Assembly: GCA_964537715.1 (NCBI GenBank)
Contig: CAZIAH010000140.1
Location: forward strand, 1 to 8,868
Direction: 5' to 3'
Origin: CAZTZL01 sp964537715
Lineage (GTDB): Bacteria; Zhuqueibacterota; QNDG01; DSAB01
DNA length: 8,868 nucleotides
Positions within the stretch are counted from its first letter, which is position 1; every line of letters starts with the position of its first letter. Of this stretch, positions 1 through 6,367 are shown one piece after another. A program made the translations under genes and the position numbers. The notes beneath the pieces are model-generated. The model searched no databases and was not told where the DNA came from. It was given only the letters and a program-made list of their open reading frames with translations.

Positions 1-52
1 GCAATCTAAATATCTCTAACCCTCTGGGTTACATTTTATTTTGAGGCAACGG

Positions 53-77
53 GGGAGCTATAAGCTCCCTGGAAGGG
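53..77. repeat. Palindromic dispersed repeat, copy 1
   Basis: Seven-base perfect arms (53-59 and 63-69) flank a 3-base loop. The 25-base unit matches a second copy at 1070-1094 almost base for base, differing in the loop and near the 3' end. This copy has no T-run on either side, so it does not look like a terminator. It lies just downstream of the terminator of the barrel-like gene. It is best described as a small REP-like palindrome. Confidence 0.55.
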
Positions 78-86
78 AAAGGTTAT

Positions 87-123
87 AAAAAAACCGGCAA
101 GTCTAAAAAGGCCCTACCGGTTT
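87..123 (-). terminator. Rho-independent terminator of the barrel-like gene
   Basis: On the minus strand, 11 bases after the stop codon at 134-136, AAACCGG (from 123-117) pairs with CCGGTTT (from 97-91), and seven T residues follow (93-87). The loop is about 19 bases, which is long, but the GC core plus T-run is the usual intrinsic-terminator layout. It marks the end of the gene at 134-874. Confidence 0.7.
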
Positions 124-133
124 CTCAATTGCG

Positions 134-874
134 TTAATCCCTTTTTTCAAATCCTCCGCCGCCGAAAATAATCCGGACAAAGGGGCCGGTCATGAAGACA
201 TCAGGACTGCCGGAGAGTTCAACATCATTCATGCCCCATCCGCCTTTAGACGGTGCGAGGGTATAGCCTGCGCGAAGACCCAGAAGAAGTCCGCCGTGAC
301 CTTCCTCGTTTTCACCCAATTTTATATAGTAATCCAAACCCAGTGCCAGATTGATCAAAAAGCCGCCTGCTGTGAGCGTGGCTTCTCGTTTGGGATCGGT
401 TAGAACCTCATCGAATGAATACGAGGCGTTTTTTTCGGAGAAAGTGAGTTTCATGGATCCACCGCCGAGTCCAAGAAGAGGGTACACGCTCAATCCTTTT
501 TTGGAAAAGATGATATATCCGATGTTGGCAAATCCCTGAAAGATGTAGGTCGAGGCCTTAAAATCGGCGCCTGTTGATTCGTCTCCCAGCAGGGAATATG
601 CTTCCCCGCCAATGATCCATCGTTTGTTGATAATGCTGTGTCCGCCGCCGCCCACGCAGAAATAACTTTCGGAAAGTTTGGTGTATCCGTTGCTTTCGAG
701 TTTTGAGTTCAGATTCGCGATGTCGATCGTGCTGTTCCCAAATATGGAATATCCCATGCCTCCCTGTTCCTTTACTGCGGGGGCTTCTTCCTGTTCCTGT
801 GAAAAAGCAGCAAATGAAAGGGCTGCTGCAATCACTGCGATTGTCATGACCATTGTTTTTCTTCTTCCAATCAT
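134..874 (-). CDS. Secreted, probably outer-membrane barrel-like protein of unknown function
   Basis: This 246-residue protein is not assigned to a named family. Residues 1-25 form a typical Sec signal peptide: a basic start (MIGRRK), a hydrophobic core (about 8-24) and a likely cut after Ser25 before QEQEE. The mature part alternates polar and hydrophobic residues in short strands separated by glycine-rich turns (GGGGH at 75-79, GLGGGS at 135-140, GGGG at 238-241), as in small outer-membrane beta-barrels. Strand-like stretches include RWIIGGEAY, ANIGYIIF, GGLLLGLRAGYTL and GPFVRIIFGG. It ends in FEKRD rather than the aromatic residue common in barrels. The start at 874 is chosen because AAAGGAGGGAG lies 6-7 bases upstream; an in-frame extension to 955 would place non-signal residues before the signal peptide. 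The gene stands alone, with a terminator just behind it. Secretion is well supported; the barrel fold is inference. Confidence 0.75.
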   Translation of the reverse strand: MIGRRKTMVMTIAVIAAALSFAAFSQEQEEAPAVKEQGGMGYSIFGNSTIDIANLNSKLESNGYTKLSESYFCVGGGGHSIINKRWIIGGEAYSLLGDESTGADFKASTYIFQGFANIGYIIFSKKGLSVYPLLGLGGGSMKLTFSEKNASYSFDEVLTDPKREATLTAGGFLINLALGLDYYIKLGENEEGHGGLLLGLRAGYTLAPSKGGWGMNDVELSGSPDVFMTGPFVRIIFGGGGFEKRD

Positions 875-1062
875 GATTTTCTCCCTCCTTTGTTTTGTGT
901 AATTGAATATTAATTTGATGCTTAGAATTTTATAACAAAAAAAGATTGAAAACATTATCCGATTTGACTCGATGCAGAAGAATAAAATTATGTTTAATAT
1001 AAAAAGACGATTTGCGAAAATCCACTTAATTTTAGAGGCTGTAACAATAGACCTTCAATAAA

Positions 1063-1093
1063 CCATCCAGGGAGCTATGAGCTCCCTGGATGG
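1063..1093 (-). terminator. Long hairpin behind the GIY-YIG gene; also palindromic repeat copy 2
   Basis: Arms 1063-1076 and 1080-1093 are perfect 14-base complements with a 3-base loop. On the minus strand the hairpin begins 18 bases after the GIY-YIG stop codon and is followed by TTTATT, so it could terminate transcription, although the T-run is imperfect. The inner part (1070-1094) is a near-identical copy of the palindrome at 53-77, so it may be a dispersed repeat that also works as a terminator. Confidence 0.6.
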
Positions 1094-1111
1094 TAAAGAC
1101 AAAGGGGATTT

Positions 1112-1480
1112 TTATGCCTGTCGAATGTTTGCGTCGGTGTTGTACCCTTTTTCTCCAAAAGGCTGAAGTTTTTCGAGCCAGATCTGTTCAAGCAGTGTCA
1201 ACTCATCGTTCAGATTAAAATTGGGTTCATCCTTGAACTTGACGACCTCCAGAATTTCAAAAACGAACTTGTCCGCACCGTATTCGTTCCATTCTTTCTG
1301 AAGCACCTTGTTGCGATGCGATCCGATGGTCAGCATGAACTTGTGGCTGTTCAGCGGTCCATCGAGATTCAGACTACTTCCGAGCAGGACTTTACCGTTC
1401 ACAGTATTTTTCACCTGGAAAACACCAGCCTGTTTTTTCCGTTCTTTGTATTCTCTTTTGATGTCTTTTTTCGATTTCAT
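1112..1480 (-). CDS. GIY-YIG nuclease-superfamily protein, degenerate signature
   Basis: This short protein of 122 residues has a basic, lysine-rich N-terminus followed by one GIY-YIG-like fold. GVF at 19-21 stands for GIY, and VNGKVLLGSS at 27-36 stands for the NGKxYIGSS strand. A helical region with HKF (46-48) and a W-x-x-Y-G segment (64-68) comes next, then the family glutamate in LLEQIWLEKLQP (E98) and the closing GYN (112-114). The tyrosine of YIG is leucine (L32), and no arginine sits at the usual place in the following helix (PLNSHKF), so hydrolytic activity is doubtful. Similar short stand-alone GIY-YIG proteins occur in many bacteria without a known role. The ATG at 1478-1480 is chosen over an in-frame TTG at 1531 because a promoter lies between them; no clear Shine-Dalgarno site precedes it. 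It follows the papain-like gene by 67 bp. Confidence 0.75.
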   Translation of the reverse strand: MKSKKDIKREYKERKKQAGVFQVKNTVNGKVLLGSSLNLDGPLNSHKFMLTIGSHRNKVLQKEWNEYGADKFVFEILEVVKFKDEPNFNLNDELTLLEQIWLEKLQPFGEKGYNTDANIRQA

Positions 1481-1502
1481 TTTTTTTGTTTCTATTGTGC
1501 CG

Positions 1503-1531
1503 CTTATAATGGTACCACGCACTGAATGCAA
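1503..1531 (-). promoter_or_regulatory. Predicted sigma-70-type promoter of the GIY-YIG gene
   Basis: On the minus strand TTGCAT (1531-1526) and TATAAG (1508-1503) are 17 bases apart; the -10 box matches 5 of 6 consensus bases and the -35 box 3 of 6. Transcription would start near 1496, leaving a leader of about 16 bases before the ATG at 1480. It lies in the gap after the papain-like gene and argues against the longer TTG start. Confidence 0.45.
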
Positions 1532-1547
1532 AAGTGAATGGATGATT

Positions 1548-2630
1548 TTATTTGGATGCGTTCAATAAAAATTCGGCTCCCTTTTTTTCTGAAGATTTTA
1601 TTTTTTCCAAGATCGTGATGATTTCATTTCCAACATTCGTGTATTCCTCAGGATGTGTCTTAAACCAATTGAGTAAATTCAAACCTTCCCGAAATTGATG
1701 CGCCGATTCCAGGAATGCCTGAGAAGCACGCCTGATATTGATGTCTGATAGCACAGACGCTTGGCCCGACAAAAAGGTCGCGGCATTTCTCCGAAATCCG
1801 ACACCCAATTCAAAACATAAATTATACTTTTTAAGTGTTTCGATATTTTGCTCATTTTTTTGATTGATCATTTGTTTTAAATCTTTGATCATCTCATCGA
1901 TTCCATGGATTCCGTAATGGGACGGGAAGGGATTGGTCATAATTCCCAGGGTTTTCTCAGAATTCCGTTTCCATAACGTTTTCCAGTCCACATCCATTTT
2001 CCTGTCGGCTGGTTCCACAATAATCATCTGATACTGACGCATTCTCCATAATAACGGCACTTTCTCCCAATCCGATATATTCATTGATGTGGCTGGACCT
2101 TTGCATATTGGAAAGTCTGACACATGGGGCATGATGCCATTTCGGGGATTGTCTGGATCGTGATAGACCATTGAGTCGCCATTGGCTTTGTAGCCGTAAA
2201 CCAGGATGGTATGCGGAATCCATTGAACAAGAACGGGCACATCCTCTGAGAGATAATGAACAAGAGATTCTTTTGCTTCATCAATGGATTGGTGTGTTAG
2301 AATCCTGGTTTTAAATCCAAGAGATTGACAGGCAAATTCAATTTCTTCAACCGGGTCAGTATCCGGATAGGCAATCGCATAGTAAGGGGTTTTCACATAG
2401 ACAAAGCCGTAATTCCATCCGAGATTGAGCAGAAATGCCTGATCGATATTCATGTCGTAATAACTTAAATTCATACGCAAAGCAGTCATGGCGCAATATC
2501 CATCCAGCATCGGAAAATATTCGACTCCTTCAATGATATGGCTCTCCTGTCGCTCTGCACAAAATAGATTGGAATATACCAGCAGAATGCATAACAGCGA
2601 TTTAAAACCAGCTATGAATTTGCCTTTCAT
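1548..2630 (-). CDS. Secreted papain-fold protein, C39 peptidase / BtrH-like
   Basis: The protein has 360 residues. Residues 1-25 are a Sec-type signal (MKGK, then a hydrophobic run to about 23); the cysteine at 24 lacks a convincing lipobox. Residues 35-165 look like a papain-like core as in C39-type peptidases and the N-terminal domain of BtrH-like proteins. A cysteine starts a helix (GYCAMTALRM, C46), a histidine opens a strand (PHTILVYGY, H140), and an Asp-Pro follows (YHDPD, D158), giving a plausible C46/H140/D158 triad. Residues about 235-360 are mostly helical, possibly matching the C-terminal half of BtrH-type proteins. Activity could be peptide cleavage or acyl/amide transfer; the sequence does not decide. 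GAAGGGGAA about 7 bases upstream supports the start at 2630. An alternative ATG at 2666 overlaps the stop of the small upstream gene (ATGA) and would add 12 residues. The tiny membrane-protein gene upstream is probably in the same operon. Confidence 0.7.
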   Translation of the reverse strand: MKGKFIAGFKSLLCILLVYSNLFCAERQESHIIEGVEYFPMLDGYCAMTALRMNLSYYDMNIDQAFLLNLGWNYGFVYVKTPYYAIAYPDTDPVEEIEFACQSLGFKTRILTHQSIDEAKESLVHYLSEDVPVLVQWIPHTILVYGYKANGDSMVYHDPDNPRNGIMPHVSDFPICKGPATSMNISDWEKVPLLWRMRQYQMIIVEPADRKMDVDWKTLWKRNSEKTLGIMTNPFPSHYGIHGIDEMIKDLKQMINQKNEQNIETLKKYNLCFELGVGFRRNAATFLSGQASVLSDINIRRASQAFLESAHQFREGLNLLNWFKTHPEEYTNVGNEIITILEKIKSSEKKGAEFLLNASK

Positions 2631-2662
2631 TTTAGTTCCCCTTCTATAAAATAAGGAATGAT

Positions 2663-2836
2663 TCATTTTTTTCTCAGGCCCATTCCAATGCTCAACAGAA
2701 TGCATCCCAATGCAAAAATAACCACCCAAACATTAAAGGTTTTTGCCTTTAACAGATCGGCAATGGCTCTTATTGTCACTGCAAAAATCATTGCAATCCC
2801 TACAGAAAACAAAATATTACCAATGGTTGTTTTCAT
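2663..2836 (-). CDS. Small two-helix membrane protein, unknown function
   Basis: This 57-residue open reading frame starts MKTTIGNILFSV and ends GMGLRKK. It has two hydrophobic segments, about residues 5-25 and 35-53, joined by a short polar loop with charged residues (ADLLKAKT), and a basic tail, so it should be an inner-membrane hairpin. AAAGGTG lies 7 bases upstream of the ATG at 2834-2836, a good ribosome-binding site. Its stop codon lies 32 bases before the start of the secreted papain-like gene and overlaps an alternative ATG of that gene, so the two are probably co-transcribed. No homologue is recognised. A helper or anchoring role for the downstream protein is only a guess. The reading frame, ribosome-binding site and membrane pattern together make chance unlikely. 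Confidence 0.7.
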   Translation of the reverse strand: MKTTIGNILFSVGIAMIFAVTIRAIADLLKAKTFNVWVVIFALGCILLSIGMGLRKK

Positions 2837-2904
2837 CTATTGACACCTTTATTTAATTTTTGCTCTTGAAGGTGTTCTTTCCATTCAATGATCATATATT
2901 AGAG

Positions 2905-3085
2905 TCCAAGGAATGACAGAACTCACACTTGTCATTTCGGCCCCGACTCTTCATTAAATACAAAACGATTGAAAATCGGGACGGGAATCCACCTTTTTCC
3001 TTCTTCCTAAATTTATGTTCCGCACTTGTTTTGGGATCTCTATTTTAAATTCGTGAGATGCTGAAATAAATTCAGCATGACAAAA
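2905..3085. repeat. Spacer with several small palindromes (decayed repeat cluster)
   Basis: The 255-bp gap between the tldE stop and the small membrane-protein gene contains no credible coding region. It holds an inverted pair AATGACA/TGTCATT (2912-2918, 2930-2936), a small hairpin CGATT/AATCG (2966-2970, 2974-2978), and an 8-bp perfect hairpin ATGCTGAA/TTCAGCAT with a 5-base loop (3058-3065, 3071-3078). The last follows the tldE stop on the minus strand but lacks a T-run, so it is a weak terminator candidate. The mix resembles dispersed intergenic repeats of uncultivated bacteria. Confidence 0.4.
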
Positions 3086-3091
3086 ATTGAT

Positions 3092-4420
3092 TTATTTCCC
3101 ACCAATCGTCATTTCTGTAATTTTGATGGTCGGACCGGAGATGGATCGTCTAATTTGCAGATCTTTTCCAACCATTTCGATTTGTCTGAGAATATCGCCC
3201 AGGTTGCCTGAAATCGTAATTTCAGCCACAGGATAGGCAAGTTCTCCGTTTTCGATCCACATTCCAAAGGCGCCTTTGGAAATGTCGCCGCTGGTCTCTT
3301 CCTCTCCTTGGCCGATCGTATCGACCAAAAGCAGTCCTTTGTCCACCGAACGTATGATCTCTTCTTGTGAATATTTTCCGGCTTCGAGATAAAGATTGTT
3401 GGCTCCGGAAGCATTACCAGTGGATTTCAGGTTGAGTTTCTTTGCTGAATAAGTGTTGAGCAGATAGTTTTTCAACACGCCTTTTTCAAAGACGACGGTT
3501 TTGCGCACGGGAACGCCTTCTCCGTCAAACGGCCTGGTTGCGGGACCGCCGGGGAGCAGGCCGTTGTCGATGACATTGACCAATTCGTTGCCCACGGTTT
3601 CGCCGAGTTTGTCCACGAGAAAAGAACGTTTCATATAGATGTTGTTTCCATAAATGCATTGATACAGAAAGCGCAAAAGCGAACCGGTCATGGGCGGTTC
3701 TAGAACCACTGGCACCTTTTGCGTTTCTATTTTTCGTGCGCCGATTAAACGGATCACTCGGTGAATCGCTTTTTTCGCAATGGCCTCGGGTGTCATGAGA
3801 TTGTCTATATTTCTGGAATAGTCATACCATCCTTCGTCAAAAAGATTGTCCCCTTCGCCGGACTGCAAATAAACGCCGCAGGAACAACTTGTTCTGTCAT
3901 ACGCTCCGCTGAACCCGTTCGAATTGGCGAGTGCGATGGTACCTTCAAATGAACCGAAACTGGCACCGTGCGATTTCTTGACGCCATCTGCCGCAAGACA
4001 GATCGCCTCGGTTTTTTTGGCGGCTTCAATTTTTTTCTCGGGGGAAAGGCCAATAATTTCGGGATCGAATATTTTCAGATCTTTCACGTCTGCCCGGATC
4101 GCTTCTTTTTCAGGCAGCCCGGAAAACGGATCCGGACTGGATACTCTGGCCCGTGCAACGGCATTGTCAACGAGATAATGGAGCGTTTCTTTGGTTAAAT
4201 CGGATGAGGAAGCCGTTGCCACTTTCTGATCAACGATGACTTTTAAGGATAAATCCCGCTCCTTGGCTTCCTCCAATTTTTCGATTTTGCCTTCGCGTAC
4301 ATCGACAGAAAATTCACTGCCTTCGTCCACACGCACCTGAACTTCGTCCGCGCCTTTTTTGCGGCCGTAGAATACCAGCGATTCGGCCAGATCGAGTAAT
4401 TGACGATGTTTTGTTTTCAT
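3092..4420 (-). CDS. tldE (pmbA): TldE/PmbA, partner subunit of the TldD/TldE metalloprotease
   Basis: The 442 residues are close to the usual family length of about 450. TldE forms a heterodimer with TldD. In enterobacteria the pair degrades flexible peptides and removes the leader of microcin B17; the metal site is in TldD and TldE lacks it. Here the segment matching the TldD zinc motif reads EPPMTGSLLRF (241-251), with no HExxxH. Other family blocks are FDGEGVPVRKTVVFEKGVLKNYL (298-320), TGNASGANNLYLEAG (334-348) and GDISKGAFGMWIENGELAYPVAEITISGNL (378-407). The N-terminal part (1-110) is the usual substrate-shielding domain. The start at 4420 is fixed by TAGGAGG 6 bases upstream and by a 4-bp ATGA overlap with the tldD stop, indicating translational coupling. 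There is no signal peptide, unlike its partner. The family call is secure; the substrate is unknown. Confidence 0.95.
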   Translation of the reverse strand: MKTKHRQLLDLAESLVFYGRKKGADEVQVRVDEGSEFSVDVREGKIEKLEEAKERDLSLKVIVDQKVATASSSDLTKETLHYLVDNAVARARVSSPDPFSGLPEKEAIRADVKDLKIFDPEIIGLSPEKKIEAAKKTEAICLAADGVKKSHGASFGSFEGTIALANSNGFSGAYDRTSCSCGVYLQSGEGDNLFDEGWYDYSRNIDNLMTPEAIAKKAIHRVIRLIGARKIETQKVPVVLEPPMTGSLLRFLYQCIYGNNIYMKRSFLVDKLGETVGNELVNVIDNGLLPGGPATRPFDGEGVPVRKTVVFEKGVLKNYLLNTYSAKKLNLKSTGNASGANNLYLEAGKYSQEEIIRSVDKGLLLVDTIGQGEEETSGDISKGAFGMWIENGELAYPVAEITISGNLGDILRQIEMVGKDLQIRRSISGPTIKITEMTIGGK

Positions 4421-5943
4421 GCCCGGCCTCCTACAGTCATTTTTTTGATTCGCAGAGTTGGTGTGCCGCATACTACTGCAACACCCTGTCCTTCTTTACC
4501 GCAGGTTCCAAGAAAATAACCAGTATCGTTGGCAATCATATCGACATCGTTCAGAATCTGTATGTTTGTGCCGACCAGGGTGGCATTTTTCAAGGGGCGC
4601 GTCAATTTACCGTCCTCGATGAGATAACCGAGATTCACTGAAAAAGTAAATTTACCGGCATCCGAAACCATACCGCCAGTAAACGATTTGGCGTAGAAGC
4701 CTTTTTGCACGGATCCAATGATTTCTTCGGGAGTTGAACTGCCTTTGGCCAGCATGGTGTTGTTCATCCTCGGAATCGGATTGTAACGGTAAGATTCACG
4801 TCTTCCATGACCGTTGGACCGTGTATGCATCAATCTGGATGAGAGAAGATCGTGCATATAATTCACCAGTTTGCCGTTTTCGATCAGTGTCACGGGTTGT
4901 GTTTCAGTGCCTTCATCATCGATATTCAATGTTCCGCGATAATAGGGGATTGTGGCATCATCATAGATGGTGACGATCGGATTGGCAACCATCTGGCCCA
5001 TTTTATCGGACATAATGGATGTTTTTCGCCAGTTGGCATCAGCTTCAAGCGGATGACCGATGGCTTCATGGACCAGAACACCTGATCCCTCGGATCCGAG
5101 CACCACAGTCTGTTCACCGGCAGGAGCATCATCGGCTGATAGCAGAATAATGGCTTCTTCAGCGGATTCACGACCAATTTCTTTCGGGGTTTTTACGGAC
5201 CGGTAATAATCCAGTCCGACACGGCCACCGCCTGCCGAATAGGTGCTCGTATTGCGCCGGCTGCCTTCTTCGGCTGTACTTCTCACCAGAATACGGGTCT
5301 GCGGTCTGACATCGGAAATAAACAGTCCTTCACGATTCATGACGGTGACATACTGGATTTCGTCGGTCAGTCTCGCAAACACTTTGGTGATCCGGCTGTC
5401 GTAATCCTTTGCTCCTGTATGGGCATCTTTTACCAGATCGATTTTTTGATCGAGTTTAAGATTGTTCAGGAGATCTCGCATATCGTAATATTGATAATCG
5501 AATTTTTTGACAGTCAGATCTGCTGCCTGCTGAATTTTTCCGCCTGATGCGATGGCAGCGGCAGTTAAAGCCGTTTGTTTCATTTTTTCGAAAGTCAGCT
5601 CGTTGGTGTATCCGTAACCGGTCTGATCATCCTTTAATACACGGATACCGACACCCAGTGTGATGTGCTCCCCGGTTTCCTTGACAATTTCCTCTTCCAT
5701 ACGAATGACATTGTTGATCCGGTACTCGAAAAAGAGTTCAGAAAACTGTCCGCCCTTGGAAAGCGCAATGGACAGAATTTTCTGCATATCCTCTTTCTGA
5801 ATACCGAAACGCTCCTCGAAAAAGGAAGAGGCAGGAGGGAGCTTACCTGCAAAGAGCAGGTCAGACCAGAGTGCAGAGGTGGAAACCACCATTAGTCCGG
5901 TTCCGCTCTTTTTCAGGAAGTCCCGTCGGTTGATATCGTTCAC
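4417..5943 (-). CDS. tldD: TldD metalloprotease subunit with Tat signal peptide
   Basis: This is the zinc-bearing subunit of the TldD/TldE peptidase, 508 residues long; the E. coli protein is about 480. The metal motif HEAIGHPLEAD (292-302) gives HExxxH with H292, E293 and H297. The conserved C-terminal cysteine, the further metal ligand of the family, is C481 in GTCGKEGQG. Family blocks GSEGSGVLVHEA and GTPTLRIKKMTVGG are intact, so it should be active. The N-terminus, MNDINRRDFLKKSGTGLMVV, is a textbook twin-arginine signal: RRDFLKK followed by a hydrophobic stretch to about residue 32. This sends the folded protein across the inner membrane, whereas the E. coli enzyme is cytoplasmic. The GTG start at 5941-5943 is supported by AGGGAGG 7 bases upstream and by the complete signal peptide right after it. 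The gene is followed by tldE with a 4-bp overlap. Confidence 0.95.
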   Translation of the reverse strand: MNDINRRDFLKKSGTGLMVVSTSALWSDLLFAGKLPPASSFFEERFGIQKEDMQKILSIALSKGGQFSELFFEYRINNVIRMEEEIVKETGEHITLGVGIRVLKDDQTGYGYTNELTFEKMKQTALTAAAIASGGKIQQAADLTVKKFDYQYYDMRDLLNNLKLDQKIDLVKDAHTGAKDYDSRITKVFARLTDEIQYVTVMNREGLFISDVRPQTRILVRSTAEEGSRRNTSTYSAGGGRVGLDYYRSVKTPKEIGRESAEEAIILLSADDAPAGEQTVVLGSEGSGVLVHEAIGHPLEADANWRKTSIMSDKMGQMVANPIVTIYDDATIPYYRGTLNIDDEGTETQPVTLIENGKLVNYMHDLLSSRLMHTRSNGHGRRESYRYNPIPRMNNTMLAKGSSTPEEIIGSVQKGFYAKSFTGGMVSDAGKFTFSVNLGYLIEDGKLTRPLKNATLVGTNIQILNDVDMIANDTGYFLGTCGKEGQGVAVVCGTPTLRIKKMTVGGRA

Positions 5944-5976
5944 GGTTTTGCCTCCCTGTGTTAAATGATAGAAAAT

Positions 5977-6005
5977 ATTTTAATTGAACATTGAGCATTG
6001 GTCTA
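5977..6005 (-). promoter_or_regulatory. Possible promoter of tldD-tldE
   Basis: On the minus strand TAGACC (6005-6000) and TAAAAT (5982-5977) are separated by 17 bases, matching 4 of 6 and 5 of 6 consensus bases. Transcription would begin near 5970, about 27 bases before the GTG start. The region is AT-rich and repetitive, so a chance match is quite possible. Confidence 0.3.
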
Positions 6006-6110
6006 TTGATAACTTGTTCAATGTTAAGTGTTCAATGAAAAGCATTTAACATCGAGCATTGAGAATTGAACATTTATTTTAGTTTATTTATTCTATTCAT
6101 TCTATTCATG
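5982..6110. repeat. Intergenic cluster of repeated words (TTGAACATT / GAGCATTG)
   Basis: Part of the 424-bp non-coding spacer between epmA and tldD. AATTGAACATT occurs twice in direct orientation (5982-5992, 6064-6074), GAGCATTG twice (5993-6000, 6054-6061), and AACATTGA at 5987-5994 has an inverted match TCAATGTT at 6018-6025, with another TTCAATG at 6031-6037. ATTCTATTC is repeated in tandem at 6090-6107. No coding potential is seen. The block resembles decayed low-complexity spacer repeats. Confidence 0.5.
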
Positions 6111-6180
6111 TTTGAATACTTCTAAAGTATACCCTGAAAATGGAACATTGGTTTCTGTGTTACTCAGGTTTTTAAAAATT

Positions 6181-6335
6181 CCAAATGGCAAAATCCTCCG
6201 CCATAGGCGGATACGCCTTGGGCGAAAAATGTCAAATCAATGTCAAATTTCAAATGATTCAAATACATATTGGTAAGCTTTTTAGTTTTTGACATTTGGA
6301 TTTTATTTGTCATTTGTTTTTTGGAATTTGGTATT
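6181..6335. repeat. Second part of the spacer: GC hairpin and TGTCAAAT/CATTTG words
   Basis: A perfect hairpin TCCGCC-ATA-GGCGGA (6197-6211) is followed by a smaller one, CGCC/GGCG (6214-6217, 6221-6224). TGTCAAAT appears twice (6230-6237, 6241-6248), and AAATGTCAAA (6227-6236) has a perfect 10-base inverted copy at 6288-6297. The rest is AT-rich, with TTTGTCATTTG and GGAATTTGG words. The hairpin could slow polymerase leaving epmA but has no T-run. Confidence 0.45.
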
Positions 6336-6367
6336 TTTATCAATAAGAATAATCATTTTGTAAAAAA

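Noticed and set aside
18..30. AACCC/GGGTT hairpin followed by T-rich DNA on the plus strand
   Set aside because: The stem is only 5 bp and no plus-strand gene is visible to be terminated; the element is too weak to call.
875..955. N-terminal extension of the barrel-like protein
   Set aside because: The added residues precede a complete signal peptide, are AT-driven, and the strong ribosome-binding site lies directly before the ATG at 874.
2571..2573. Lipoprotein attachment cysteine (Cys24) in the papain-like protein
   Set aside because: The residues before it are Asn-Leu-Phe rather than a lipobox, so ordinary signal-peptide cleavage is more likely.
5982..6335. CRISPR array
   Set aside because: The repeated words are 8-11 bases, unevenly spaced and in both orientations; there are no regular repeats and spacers and no cas genes.
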